A DNA stretch of 64,000 nucleotides from Streptomyces bluensis (lineage in GTDB: Bacteria; Actinomycetota; Actinomycetes; Streptomycetales; Streptomycetaceae): positions 368,360 to 432,359 of the forward strand of contig NZ_BMVM01000006.1 in assembly GCF_014650715.1 (NCBI RefSeq). The letters are read 5' to 3'. The first letter of the stretch is position 1, and the number at the start of each line of letters is the position of its first letter. The notes under the pieces were generated by a model that worked only from the letters and a program-made list of their open reading frames with translations, did no database searches and was not told the origin of the DNA. The position numbers and the translations under genes were made by a program. Below are positions 8,992 through 17,636 of the stretch, piece after piece.

Positions 8992-9708
8992 ATGACTACG
9001 ACCGCCGCCCCCTCGGGCTCCGCCGCAAGCGGCGCGGCCAAGCCCGTCTTCTGGTACGGCATTCCGCACGGCTACGCGAAGTTGGACCTCGATCCGCCGC
9101 GCGAGCGCATCGAGGAACTGGTCCGGGAGCTGAATACGCTGCCCCTGGAACAGCGGGCGCAGGCCTCGCAGGTCCTGCAGTTCTATGCGGGCATGGTCAC
9201 CGCGCTCAATGCGCAGAACGTGCACATGTGCGCGGTCGGTTACCATCCGGATGACGACGGCAGCATTGTGACGTCCACCCTCACTATCTCCACTGTCCCG
9301 ACGTCCGGCCACAATGCAAAGTTGGTGATCGCCGGTCTCGCGGGGACAGCTGCCGACGCACCGGATACCGGAATGCGCCCGCTTGAACTGCCATGCGGCC
9401 TGGGTTACCTGGCGGAGGAGAAGAAGCGCACTGTCGCACCGAGCAGGAACCCCGACAGCCCCGAAGGCCCATTGCGTGGCGACGTGTGGCAGGGCACGGT
9501 GGCGGTTACTGGCTCGGGCACGCCCGATATCCTTGTGGTCCAGCTGGTGACGCCCGCTGTCCATCTCGCGGACGTGTATCGGGACATCCTTCTTGGGGTT
9601 GCCCGGACGCTGACGTTCACTGATCCGACAAAGCCGGTGCCGACACCGGACAAGGACAAGCCGCGAGTGGGCTCGGTCGAGGCGGCCATGCGCAATGACT
9701 TCGGATAA
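8992..9708 (+). CDS. Cassette A conserved protein, possible LpqN/DcrB-like fold, DFG terminus
   Basis: This 238-residue protein lacks a signal peptide or TM helix. The pattern of strands in the second half (P-D-I-L-V-V-Q-L-V-T-P, then Y-R-D-I-L-L-G-V-A-R-T-L-T-F) resembles the PsbP/DcrB/LpqN-like alpha-beta fold. The likeness is weak and judged by eye. It is the third gene of the cassette and has a homologue in cassette B (26116) and a truncated pseudogene copy at 20742. It ends M-R-N-D-F-G. Its constant position after the large WXG protein suggests a chaperone, immunity or secretion-adaptor role. Confidence 0.7.
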   Translation: MTTTAAPSGSAASGAAKPVFWYGIPHGYAKLDLDPPRERIEELVRELNTLPLEQRAQASQVLQFYAGMVTALNAQNVHMCAVGYHPDDDGSIVTSTLTISTVPTSGHNAKLVIAGLAGTAADAPDTGMRPLELPCGLGYLAEEKKRTVAPSRNPDSPEGPLRGDVWQGTVAVTGSGTPDILVVQLVTPAVHLADVYRDILLGVARTLTFTDPTKPVPTPDKDKPRVGSVEAAMRNDFG

Positions 9709-9723
9709 GGACGGAAGCACCTC

Positions 9724-10350
9724 ATGGACAATCCGCCCGTGGCACCCGACGTTGCTCAGGTAATCAAACACAACCGCACCCTGTTGTACCGGCACATTGC
9801 CACGCGTCTCGCGCTCTCCGTGGCCCTGTTCGCCGTGCCGTTCGTAGCGCATCTGGTCGGCTATGACGCAGCCCTGCCCGCGTTCGGTGTCCCGGCCGCT
9901 CTGTTCGTCCTGATCTTCCTGGCACTACGGCTGCGTCATGGGTCGCGGCTCAGGGTGTGCGAGAAGGTGCTGCGTACCTACCCCCTGGAGTACCGCACCC
10001 GGGTGTCCAAAAAGGCTTCCGAGTGGAAGTACATCGGCAATGTGCACACCGTCCGACTGTCGGTGCGTGGGCAGCACGGCGCCCCGTCTCTGCGCGCGCT
10101 CAACGCCTCGACGGTGCGCCGCTGGCCGAAGGGGGCCGAGGAGGGCGGCGCCTGGTTCGCCGGTGACCCGGCCTTCGGCGGCGTCATGATCGTGCCCGTG
10201 AGCAACGACATGCTCTTCGTGCAGCCAGCGGACTGGGAGAAGTACGAGCAGGAGCGCTCCCAGGCTGACCCGCAGCGCAGGGTCCTTGCCGAACAGGCCG
10301 GTATCTCCAGGCTCTTGGAGAAGGAGCCGCACATCTTGGTGGGCGGTTGA
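9724..10350 (+). CDS. Cassette A two-TM membrane protein
   Basis: This 208-residue protein has two adjacent TM helices (about residues 30-75), a basic segment L-R-L-R-H-G-S-R, and a mostly soluble C-terminal domain of about 130 residues with conserved W-K-Y-I-G-N and G-A-W-F-A-G-D-P-A-F-G-G. That domain might be cytoplasmic. No family was recognised. By my own alignment it differs at about 20 of 208 positions from the copy at 20978; the cassette B relative at 26861 is more distant. The stop overlaps the next start (TGATG). Confidence 0.75.
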   Translation: MDNPPVAPDVAQVIKHNRTLLYRHIATRLALSVALFAVPFVAHLVGYDAALPAFGVPAALFVLIFLALRLRHGSRLRVCEKVLRTYPLEYRTRVSKKASEWKYIGNVHTVRLSVRGQHGAPSLRALNASTVRRWPKGAEEGGAWFAGDPAFGGVMIVPVSNDMLFVQPADWEKYEQERSQADPQRRVLAEQAGISRLLEKEPHILVGG

Positions 10351-10883
10351 TGCGCGTACTCGGCTGGGTGTGCGGCGGCATCCTCGCCCTCGTGACCGCC
10401 TTCTGGTGCGTCACCGCGACCGCCGACCTCGCCCTGTCCGCAGGGCTCTACGGCACCCCGGGCACGTACAAGGTGGACACCTGCATCGACACCAGCAACA
10501 CCCGCAAGAACTCCAACTATGACTGTTACGGGGACTTCACACCGGACGGCGGCACCGCCGACGACGCCGTCTACGTGCACCTCAAGGACACCGGGCACGA
10601 CTATCCGGATGGCACCGAGTTCGACGCGCAACAGGGGATTGAGCCGCAGACAGTTCAGCGGGTCGGGTTCTGGGGCATCGTGGGCGAGCTCTTTCAGGTC
10701 GCGGTCTGCGTGACCATCCTCGCGGGCCTCGGGTACCAAGCGATAAAGCCGCGGCGGGAGTCCCACAGTCGGGAGCCCTCGCGGCGTCAGAAGGTGGCCG
10801 ACAAGGTGGGCTACGCCGTCGTGGTCGCCGTCCCCGTGGGCATCCTGAGCCTCATCGGCATGGCGGTGGAGCCGGCCCCCTAG
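10350..10883 (+). CDS. Cassette A membrane protein with a two-cysteine extracytoplasmic loop
   Basis: This 177-residue protein has an N-terminal TM helix, an exported loop with two Cys (in C-I-D-T-S and D-C-Y-G), a second TM at about 110-130, a basic loop and a third TM at the C-terminus. Its ATG overlaps the TGA of the previous gene. The two loop cysteines are suited to a disulfide. Cassette B has no counterpart; the truncated third copy carries a frameshifted version at 21604. No family was recognised. Confidence 0.7.
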   Translation: MRVLGWVCGGILALVTAFWCVTATADLALSAGLYGTPGTYKVDTCIDTSNTRKNSNYDCYGDFTPDGGTADDAVYVHLKDTGHDYPDGTEFDAQQGIEPQTVQRVGFWGIVGELFQVAVCVTILAGLGYQAIKPRRESHSREPSRRQKVADKVGYAVVVAVPVGILSLIGMAVEPAP

Positions 10884-11547
10884 AGCAACACCGGAGATTG
10901 AGGTGGTCGTCCGGCGGATCGGCCTGGGCTTCGTCAGTTCAACTGACTTCGCGGCGGGCCCTCCGGCCGGGATGGGCTGTAGTGCTCAGCGCTCGGAGCG
11001 TGGTGTCCAACCCGTTGCGCTCAAGTAGCTGAGCGTCTCTTGGCGTCTCAGGCTCCCACGTTTTCGGGGTTGTCACACTGACTCTCCGCCGCGCTGCGCT
11101 CCGTACGGTTATTGGTGTGCCTGCGTCCACCCGAACTGCGGGGCCGCCATTCAGTCCCAGCACCATGACGAACCCGCCGGAGGGAGACCGCTCTCCCCGG
11201 ACACCACGGACCGTCTGCCACATCCCCCGCAGCTTTACCTCATCTCCGGGGCGGAGCGTTACCGCCGCGATCTCTCTTTCGACGGGGGACAGTTGTGACG
11301 TGGACCCGACCGGACGCGGCGCAGATTTCCGCTATCGCGCTGTGGGGCTCCATCGGGGCCAGAGCGCCAAGAATTGCCAAGCAGTTGGGCGAGCGTCGCT
11401 GATCGTCTTGGACCACACAGTGACACTCGCCCTGGGCCGTGGCCATCGGGCATGCGGGCTCTGAGCGCGTGGTGGCAAACGGAACCCCTGCTCGATGAAC
11501 TCATACGAGCCCTCGTGTGTGTCGTGTTCCGTCGCGTCTGCCGTAGG
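10884..11547. other. Intergenic stretch with no convincing gene
   Basis: About 660 bp lie between cassette A and the minus-strand operon. Several open frames of 60-115 codons exist on both strands, but none has a ribosome site, a plausible protein composition and a sensible start together. Bases 11435-11468 repeat, with one mismatch, the 34 bp found downstream of the truncated cassette copy at 22143-22176, so this stretch holds the true 3' edge of the duplicated unit. Confidence 0.6.
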
Positions 11548-12126
11548 TCACCCGAAGTCCTCTCGCACTTTCTTCTGGGTGGCCGTCTCGGCCGTGGACA
11601 TCCGCTGGTCGAAACTCCGCGACTCGGGCCGCTGGTCGTACGCCGTCGATTCCTTCGGTGTCGGGCCGGGCGTGTAGTCGTCGTAGGTCCGCTGGATGGG
11701 CTCGCCCACGTCCTGACCGATGGCCGACGTAACGATCCCCTCGTAGTCGGTGAGTGTGGCAGCAGCAGCAGGGGCGGGCGGTGGAGCTGTGGGGTGTTGG
11801 AGTCGTGCGCCTCGGCTTTCGGCGATGAGAAGGGTGTCGGCGAGTGCCTGGGCGAGTTGTTCGGCGAGGCGTCGGATCTTGGTGGTGGGGGCGGTGGGTG
11901 TGGTGAGTACGTCCCAGGCCTGTTCGTGGAGCTGTTCTGCGAGGCCGAGTTGTACGGTCTCGACGCGGTTGGCGATCCGAGAGAGGGTGCCGTTGCCGGT
12001 GTCGTCCTCGATGAGGTAGCAGCGCTGGCCGAGGGAGCCGGTCCAGGGGAGCAAGCGGGTGCGGGGCTCGGGCTCCTCGGGGAGGTCTCGCTCGTCCCCC
12101 GTTCCGGCCGTTTCCGTGAGGTTCAT
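11548..12126 (-). CDS. Conserved hypothetical protein with C-terminal DFG
   Basis: This 192-residue soluble protein opens with an acidic segment, then L-L-P-W-T-G and G-Q-R-C-Y-L-I-E-D-D. A helical section is followed by an Ala/Pro-rich linker and a charged tail ending V-R-E-D-F-G. Its start codon overlaps the stop of the upstream gene (12126), so it is the last gene of a three-gene operon transcribed away from the XRE regulator. I recall similar proteins encoded beside XRE/DUF397 pairs in Streptomyces, but no function. The DFG end matches that of several ESX proteins here. Confidence 0.7.
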   Translation of the reverse strand: MNLTETAGTGDERDLPEEPEPRTRLLPWTGSLGQRCYLIEDDTGNGTLSRIANRVETVQLGLAEQLHEQAWDVLTTPTAPTTKIRRLAEQLAQALADTLLIAESRGARLQHPTAPPPAPAAAATLTDYEGIVTSAIGQDVGEPIQRTYDDYTPGPTPKESTAYDQRPESRSFDQRMSTAETATQKKVREDFG

Positions 12127-12422
12127 CAGACGACTCCCACTCCGTGGATGCGGAGGGAGTCGATATCCATGCCGTGCGTCGTCAGCCGGACGGCTCGACG
12201 CTGGGCGCGTTGTTCGGTGGTGAGTACGTAGGGGCGGACGAGTGGGGTGGCGGTTCCGTCGAGAGGCGCGTCGGTGGCGTAGGGACCGGGGGCTCGGCGG
12301 AGCGCGCGGCTCGGTTCTTGGCGGCGTACGGGGTTGGGTGGCGTGTGTCCGGCGCGGTGACGGCCGCGCGGGGCGAAGAGGACGTTGAGTGCGTCGAGGG
12401 TGCGGAGGATGAGGTTGGTCAT
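12126..12422 (-). CDS. Small basic conserved protein
   Basis: This 98-residue Arg/Pro-rich protein starts M-T-N-L-I-L-R-T-L-D and ends with G-M-D-I-D-S-L-R-I-H-G-V-G-V-V. The ATG at 12422 has an AAGGGAG site 7 nt upstream on the minus strand. A longer open frame to 12635 exists but runs through the upstream gene. It begins 4 nt after the stop of the zinc-ribbon-like gene and overlaps the next gene by one base. Function unknown. Confidence 0.65.
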   Translation of the reverse strand: MTNLILRTLDALNVLFAPRGRHRAGHTPPNPVRRQEPSRALRRAPGPYATDAPLDGTATPLVRPYVLTTEQRAQRRAVRLTTHGMDIDSLRIHGVGVV

Positions 12423-12426
12423 GGTG

Positions 12427-12666
12427 TCAACTCCCTTTGCTATCAGCGGCCTTGGAGGAGTCCCGGCAGTCGGCGCAGATCTGCACGGCCCAGCCGAGCC
12501 GGCCTCCGTCGGGGTGCTGCGTATACGCGTGTCCGCCGGGGCGGAGCCCACGTCCTCCGCCGCAGCGAACGCAGGCCAGGCCGTTGAGCCGGCGCCAGGA
12601 CTCGTGAGGGAGGCGGAAGGGATCGTGGGTGCCAATGCGGAGGTCGGAGGGTTCTCGGGTCGTCAT
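12427..12666 (-). CDS. Small CxxC...CxxC (zinc-ribbon-like) protein
   Basis: This 79-residue protein has C32-x-x-C35 and C64-x-x-C67, which fits one structural zinc site. The start CAT at 12664-12666 has a GGAG site. It is the first gene of the minus-strand operon 12666-11548 and diverges from the XRE-type regulator at 12881. The 210-bp space between them is the likely shared control region. Function unknown; a nucleic-acid-binding or structural role would be a guess. Confidence 0.65.
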   Translation of the reverse strand: MTTREPSDLRIGTHDPFRLPHESWRRLNGLACVRCGGGRGLRPGGHAYTQHPDGGRLGWAVQICADCRDSSKAADSKGS

Positions 12667-12880
12667 GCACGGCTCCAGGAGCTTCCGGGCAGGGACGCGT
12701 AAGGGTGCACAGAGTCATCAAGTGATCGCTATGCGTAGCGCACCACTGAAGTATGGCACTGTTCATCTCGCCGTGTGAATCTCATGAAGAACTTCTCTGA
12801 GTGCCTGCGGTGAGCTCTGCTGACGTTGAAGGCCTTCGCCGTGACCGGGACAATGGCGCGATCTGCACATACGGAAGGGC

Positions 12881-13750
12881 GTGACAGTGGGGCCGACAAC
12901 TCGCCGCCGCCAACTGGGAGCTGAGCTTCGCAGGCTGCGCGATCGCAAGGGAATGACGTTGGAGGCTGCTGGGCAGGCTGTCGGCGTCTCGCGGGCCACG
13001 GTGAATCGCTACGAGTCCAACAAGGGGCCCGTCAAGTGGATCGTGGTGGAAGGCCTGTGTCGTGCTTACGACGCGAGGGACGATGAGCGTGAAGCGGTCG
13101 TTGCTCTGGCCAAGTCAGCCAAGGTGCAGGGCTGGTGGAAGGGATACGGCGACGCGATCCACGAGTGGATCACGCCGTTCCTGACCCTTGAGGATGAGGC
13201 TGTCGAGGAGTGTCACTGGGCTAATACGTACGTGCCCGGCCTGCTCCAGACCCGTGCGTACGCCACCGCCGTCATTAGGGCGGTGGAAGCCAGGGCCGAC
13301 GAAGACGCCATTCAGCGGATGGTGGACGTACGGATGAAGCGACAGGAGGTGCTGAAGCGGGAGACGGCACCGCATGTCTGGGCGATCGTCGATGAAGCGG
13401 TGATGCGTCGCTGCGTCGGAGGGCCTGCCGTGATGGCCGAGCAGCTTCAGCACTTGCGCACGAGTGGTCGGTCCCCGCATGTGACGTTGCAGGTGCTCCC
13501 GTTCGATGCCGGAGCTCACGCGGCGGAGAGTACGGGCTTCATCATCATCCGAGGTCCGGAGCCGTCGCTCGACGTGGTGCACATGAGTAATCTCAGTGGA
13601 GCCCTGTACCTGGAGAAGGATGCCGAGTTGGAGCGGCATAGGGTGGTGTTCGAGTACCTGCGATCGCAGGCGCTGAGCAGCAGCGACACCACGCGGCTAC
13701 TTGAGAGTCTGATCAAGGACTTCACGGAGCGCGCAGGCAGGGAGTCATGA
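12881..13750 (+). CDS. XRE-family regulator with DUF5753 sensor domain
   Basis: This protein of 289 residues has an N-terminal helix-turn-helix (about residues 10-65: L-G-A-E-L-R-R-L-R-D, then V-S-R-A-T-V-N-R-Y-E) and a DUF5753 domain (about 90-270) with Y-V-P-G-L-L-Q-T-R-A-Y-A. The architecture is abundant in Streptomyces and nearly always paired with a DUF397 protein, as here (4-nt overlap). GTG 12881 is given as the start; GTG 12887 is better spaced from the AAGG site and would remove two residues. It probably controls the divergent operon 12666-11548 or itself. Confidence 0.9.
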   Translation: MTVGPTTRRRQLGAELRRLRDRKGMTLEAAGQAVGVSRATVNRYESNKGPVKWIVVEGLCRAYDARDDEREAVVALAKSAKVQGWWKGYGDAIHEWITPFLTLEDEAVEECHWANTYVPGLLQTRAYATAVIRAVEARADEDAIQRMVDVRMKRQEVLKRETAPHVWAIVDEAVMRRCVGGPAVMAEQLQHLRTSGRSPHVTLQVLPFDAGAHAAESTGFIIIRGPEPSLDVVHMSNLSGALYLEKDAELERHRVVFEYLRSQALSSSDTTRLLESLIKDFTERAGRES

Positions 13751-13971
13751 TGACCGCACATGGCGGGAACATAGGCGAGCGCGCCTGGTTCAAGTCCTCG
13801 CACAGCGGCGGGGCTGGCAGTGATTGCGTCGAGGTGGCCTTCGGTGGCGGCCGGTCCGTTGGCGTGCGTGACTCGAAGGTGGTTCCGGGGCCGCTTCTGG
13901 CTGTCACCGGCGAGGCGTTTGCAGCCTTCCTCGACGGAGTCAAGCGCGGCCAGTTGGATCGTACGACCTGA
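13747..13971 (+). CDS. DUF397 protein, partner of the XRE/DUF5753 regulator
   Basis: This 74-residue protein has the family signature W-F-K-S-S-H-S, then D-C-V-E-V-A, V-R-D-S-K and F-x-x-F-L-x-G-V-K at the expected spacing. It overlaps the XRE gene by 4 nt (ATGA), so the two are translationally coupled. Members are small acidic partners of XRE/DUF5753 regulators, such as the bldB/whiJ type families in Streptomyces development. A second ATG at 13750 is equally plausible. The following 290 nt hold no gene. Confidence 0.9.
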   Translation: MMTAHGGNIGERAWFKSSHSGGAGSDCVEVAFGGGRSVGVRDSKVVPGPLLAVTGEAFAAFLDGVKRGQLDRTT

Positions 13972-14261
13972 TTGCCAGACCTCCTGCACGTATGCAGTGA
14001 TCGGTAGCGGCCTGCCTGCTTCCGGCGCTGGGTCCAGGCCCAGATCCAGCCCAAGCTTTAGCCCTGCATGAACCTTCGGTGGTTCTGCGCAGCGCAGCAA
14101 TACTCGACATTGCAGGGGTCGGGCCGGCAGCGTATGTCCTGCTGAGGGCGCTCACTCAACTCCGTGTGTAGCCGGGGCTATACTCACTTTCGGCGTGCTC
14201 GCGTCAAAAATGGATGTTCTTCCGCTCGGTACGGAACGCAAAGTGACATGGGGGATATGGC

Positions 14262-14591
14262 GTGTCGGTCGGGACAGAAATCGAGGATCCTGCAGCGCTC
14301 AATCGTGCGGGCGCCGGCGCGCGGGAGATCGAGGGGCAGACGCGAACCGCCGGCGCTCATCCGGCGGACGAGACACGTTCCGCAGCCCGGGACTTCGGTA
14401 GCGGCAACTGGGACGGCGGGCTGGGCGGGGCGCTCACCGGTCTGGCGGAGACGTGGTCGGCTCAGGTCTCCGCACTCGCTGCCGACTGCGACAACCTCGC
14501 CAACCAGTGCGGCGCTTCGGGAGTGCTGTATCAGCGCACCGAAGCCGCGAACACGCAGACCATGCACTCTTTGGCAAGCGACTTCGGCTGA
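14262..14591 (+). CDS. WXG100-like ESX protein with DFG terminus
   Basis: This 109-residue protein has W50-D-G52 and Y90-x-x-x-E94, so it carries both the WXG turn and the export motif. It ends L-A-S-D-F-G. The GTG start has a GGGGGA site 6 nt upstream. A larger helical protein follows 77 nt later, the usual small/large pairing of ESX substrates. A TATACT hexamer at about 14178 could be a -10 element; no convincing -35 was seen. Confidence 0.8.
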   Translation: MSVGTEIEDPAALNRAGAGAREIEGQTRTAGAHPADETRSAARDFGSGNWDGGLGGALTGLAETWSAQVSALAADCDNLANQCGASGVLYQRTEAANTQTMHSLASDFG

Positions 14592-14668
14592 GCCGGGTTC
14601 TCCACCGAGCCACCGCCGCAGAACCAGCCTGACACGACTCACGACTCCACGGGGGAATCGCCGAGCTC

Positions 14669-15994
14669 ATGCCGACGTACGAGCAGCTGTACCACCTCAA
14701 CCTCAGCAACCTCAAAGCCGCTGCCGACCGTTGGCAGGAGACCGCCACCAAGTTCAAGGGGCTGCACACCTCCTACGGCGATGCGGTCGCCCGCCCCTTC
14801 CAGCAGGCCGGCTGGACCCAGCCGGTTCTGACGGTGGCCAAGGCCGACAACGACATACGTGCCGCGCAGCAGCAGTTCGAGAACGCCCACAAGGAGGCGA
14901 AAGGCATCGCGGGCGTTCTCACATCACTGCACGCGGAGCTGAAGAAGGCCAGGGACGATCTCCACCACCTCGCTGATGTCGAGGCCAAGGAGCAGGACCT
15001 CCACGTCAGCACCACCGGGGTCGTCACTCCACGCTACGACCTCTCCCAGGACACCGGCGCCCGTCATGACCCCGATGGCCAGGCCGCCATCCGTGAACAA
15101 CAGAAAACCTGCGAGGCATTCGCTCGCCGTATCGAGGGCGTCTTGCAGCGCGCCGCCGACGCCGACGAGACCGCCTGCTGGGCCCTGCGCCGCGACCTCG
15201 GCGGAAGCCGAAGCGACTTCAACTCCAAGATCGTCACCTCCCTCGACGACGCCAAGGCCACCCGCGCGGCCGAGTTGAAGAAGGACGCCCCCACGAAGAC
15301 CGACGGATGGGTCGCTGAAGGCAAGGCTGAAGCCTCCGGTCCTGGCGTCGGGACGTCGGTCACCGGGCCCGATACCGGGGCGGGCAAGCTGGGCGAGGCC
15401 CAGGCGCATGCCGACCTCGGCCGCGCGAGCGCGGAGGGTTCGCTCACCAACGGCCCCATGAAACTCACCGGGGCGGCCGAAGCCTACGCGGGTGCCAAGG
15501 TCTCCGCGGCCGGCGGCATCACCAACGAGGGCATCAAGGGCGAGGTCGGCGCCTTCGCAGGTGGCGAAGCCTCTGCCAACGGCCGCGCCGATGTCGGCCC
15601 TGTGGGCATGTACGGACGGGCGGAGGCCAAGGCGGGCGCCGAGGCCGGCGCCAGCGTCGGGGCTGGTCTCGACGGGCTGCATGCGGGAGCGGAGGCGTTC
15701 GCCGGCGCGAAGGCGGGCGCTGCGGGGGGCGCGGACATCGGGGGCATCGGAGTGGGAGGGACAGCCGAGGGCTGGGCCGGCATCGGGGCCGAGGCCGAGG
15801 CGACTCTCGGCAAGGGTGCAGACGGCAAGTGGCACATCGGTGCGAAGGCGGGCGCCGCCCTCGGGCTCGGCGGCGAGGTGGGCTTCGAGGTCACTGTTGA
15901 TCCGGGGAAGATCGCCGACACGGCGAGCGATGCGGCCGATGCCGTGGGTGATGCGGCCGGGGCGGTCGGCGATGCGATCGGCAGCCTGTTCTGA
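14669..15994 (+). CDS. Large ESX-type substrate with Ala/Gly repeat C-terminus
   Basis: This 441-residue protein has an N-terminal helical domain of about 200 residues that resembles the N-terminus of the hydrolase gene at 27689 (L-K-A-A-A-D-R-W, then a W at the turn, then a beta-like V-S-T-T-G-V-V-T insert). The second half, about residues 220-400, is a degenerate repeat rich in Ala/Gly/Glu (A-E-A-x-A-G-A-K-A motifs), followed by Asp/Ala-rich A-S-D-A-A-D-A-V-G-D. No signal peptide is present. The repeats look like an elongated or membrane-active module of polymorphic toxins. No enzymatic motif was seen, and effector status is inferred from context. Confidence 0.7.
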   Translation: MPTYEQLYHLNLSNLKAAADRWQETATKFKGLHTSYGDAVARPFQQAGWTQPVLTVAKADNDIRAAQQQFENAHKEAKGIAGVLTSLHAELKKARDDLHHLADVEAKEQDLHVSTTGVVTPRYDLSQDTGARHDPDGQAAIREQQKTCEAFARRIEGVLQRAADADETACWALRRDLGGSRSDFNSKIVTSLDDAKATRAAELKKDAPTKTDGWVAEGKAEASGPGVGTSVTGPDTGAGKLGEAQAHADLGRASAEGSLTNGPMKLTGAAEAYAGAKVSAAGGITNEGIKGEVGAFAGGEASANGRADVGPVGMYGRAEAKAGAEAGASVGAGLDGLHAGAEAFAGAKAGAAGGADIGGIGVGGTAEGWAGIGAEAEATLGKGADGKWHIGAKAGAALGLGGEVGFEVTVDPGKIADTASDAADAVGDAAGAVGDAIGSLF

Positions 15995-16038
15995 TGCACT
16001 TTTCCACAGAGCCATTGCTGTAGTAGGGAGAGACCGAG

Positions 16039-16536
16039 ATGCCCACGACCCTGCCCGTACCGATCGAATTCCAACTGCCGGAAGGCTGGCGGGCCGCACC
16101 GCCGGATGAAGTCGGCGCACCGGCCGCGGCATTCGTCGCGCTGCATCCGCAACCGGACGCCGGGTTCACCGCGAACATCACGATCGACGGCGAGTACCGC
16201 CCGGATGAGGCGACGCTACCCGAGATCGCCCAGGCGTCTGTGGAGCGCTTGCGCCAGGCCGCCACGTCGGTCGTGGTCACCAGCCACCGGGAGATCGGCT
16301 CCGCGGACGCGCCCGCTTTCACGCAGACGCTGGGCGTCTCGGCCGTCATCAACGGCGTGCGCCGCGACCTCGTCCAGTCCCAGGTATACCTTTCCATGCT
16401 GGACGTCGCCGATCGGCGTCAGCGGGCGGTGATCCGCCTGGTCCTGACTGCCACCGCGTCCCAACACCCGGCCGTTCTATCCGACTTCCAGGACTTCGTG
16501 CGCACTGTTCGCCCGGACACCAGCGCAGGTTCATAG
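16039..16536 (+). CDS. Small LpqN/DcrB-like protein
   Basis: This 165-residue protein lacks a signal peptide. It opens P-I-E-F-Q-L-P-E-G-W-R and alternates strands and helices in a way that resembles the PsbP/DcrB/LpqN fold (G-F-T-A-N-I-T-I, then V-I-R-L-V-L-T-A at the end). It sits behind the large ESX substrate, the same slot that the protein at 8992 holds in cassette A, which suggests a shared accessory role. The ribosome site AGGGAGAGA precedes the ATG. The fold call is by eye only. Confidence 0.65.
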   Translation: MPTTLPVPIEFQLPEGWRAAPPDEVGAPAAAFVALHPQPDAGFTANITIDGEYRPDEATLPEIAQASVERLRQAATSVVVTSHREIGSADAPAFTQTLGVSAVINGVRRDLVQSQVYLSMLDVADRRQRAVIRLVLTATASQHPAVLSDFQDFVRTVRPDTSAGS

Positions 16537-16596
16537 CACGTCCTGCGGGAACGGCGGATCTTGCACTCTCAATCCCACTCTTCATAGGTTGATTTC

Positions 16597-17109
16597 ATGG
16601 GTCTCTTCGACAAGCTGACCGGAACCAAGCGCCCCGCCGACGGTGTCGCCCCGCGACCCGCCGCTGAGGTTCACGCGGCTCTGCTCGGCCTCAACAGTCC
16701 TGACGTCCCGTACGTCATCCGGGACGGCCGCGAGGAGGGCGCCGACCTCGTGGCCGAGTGGCGCATCCTGGACCCTGCCTGGCAGACCTTCTTCGTCCGC
16801 ACTCAGGTGAGTCGAGTGTTCCAGGTCCGTATGCGGCTGGTTTCGGAGAAGCACGAAGTCCGCTCCCTCGACCAGGAATACGAGGTCACGTGGGTCGGCG
16901 ACACCCCCAGTCTGGCCATCGCAGCCCAGGCCCAACGTGGCCAGGTACAGACGGTCTCGAAGCGCTGGACGCTCGGCGGGGGCGAAGACGGCGGCCTCGA
17001 AGCGACCGAGACGTTCAGCTTCGACAGCTCTGACCTGAAGAACCCCCTGCAGGACACCGTCCTGGGCGCGGGGTGGACATGGCGCGGAGTCATCACCGGC
17101 AAATTGTGA
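16597..17109 (+). CDS. Conserved hypothetical protein of the second ESX module
   Basis: This 170-residue protein starts M-G-L-F-D-K-L-T-G and seems to be a soluble beta-rich domain: F-F-V-R-T-Q-V, F-Q-V-R-M-R-L, Y-E-V-T-W-V-G and W-T-W-R-G-V-I-T at the end. No signal peptide is present. It is the last gene of the module 14262-17109 (WXG partner, large protein, LpqN-like, this). An adaptor or immunity-type role is possible but not shown. The ribosome site is weak (AGG). Confidence 0.65.
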   Translation: MGLFDKLTGTKRPADGVAPRPAAEVHAALLGLNSPDVPYVIRDGREEGADLVAEWRILDPAWQTFFVRTQVSRVFQVRMRLVSEKHEVRSLDQEYEVTWVGDTPSLAIAAQAQRGQVQTVSKRWTLGGGEDGGLEATETFSFDSSDLKNPLQDTVLGAGWTWRGVITGKL

Positions 17110-17636
17110 AATGGGCGTGCCACCTCGCAGCTCAGCTTTGTACGCCCTCGTAGCGGTGGTACGACAGTGGTAGTCACGGGCGACGGTTCGGTTGGTTCCT
17201 TCGTGGGTCTTGAAGCGTCGACAACTCCATGATCCACAGGGGCTGTGTGCGCCTGCTTCTGGGTTTCGCCACCGATGCAGGAACGTAGACGCCTCCTTCT
17301 GCTCCATCAGGAATGCGCGTGTGCGGTGGTGGTAGGCGGCGTGTCGCAGGCCCGAAGTGCTCGGTCCGGGGAGGAACGCTCCCTATGCCGCGGTTCATTG
17401 CAACTTCTGATCACATTTTCTGCACGGGAGCTCCATGACAGTCGGTGCGGCCTGCGTTACCGAACGTCATAGGGTGTTGTGTGACTTAAGGGGAGAGTGA
17501 GTCCGGCAGTGCGAGTGCCGCTCAAAGAGCCTGCGCGCATTGCCCATGGAGGCCTGGGTGAGAGTTCCCCGTCCTCTGCCGCGTGTGGCCGGACTGCATC
17601 GAGCCCCTCATCAGAATGTCCGCGTGAGAGGTTGTC
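17110..17636. other. Intergenic stretch, no gene seen
   Basis: This is 527 bp between the second ESX module and the metallopeptidase gene. The few open frames are short, Cys/Arg-rich and without ribosome sites. It must contain the promoter of the 17637-20677 operon. The last 20 bases carry the GAGAGG ribosome site. Confidence 0.6.

Noticed and set aside
11117..11464. 115-codon plus-strand frame in the gap after cassette A
   Set aside because: Ser/Arg/Pro-rich composition, no ribosome site and no family; another frame on the minus strand is equally open.
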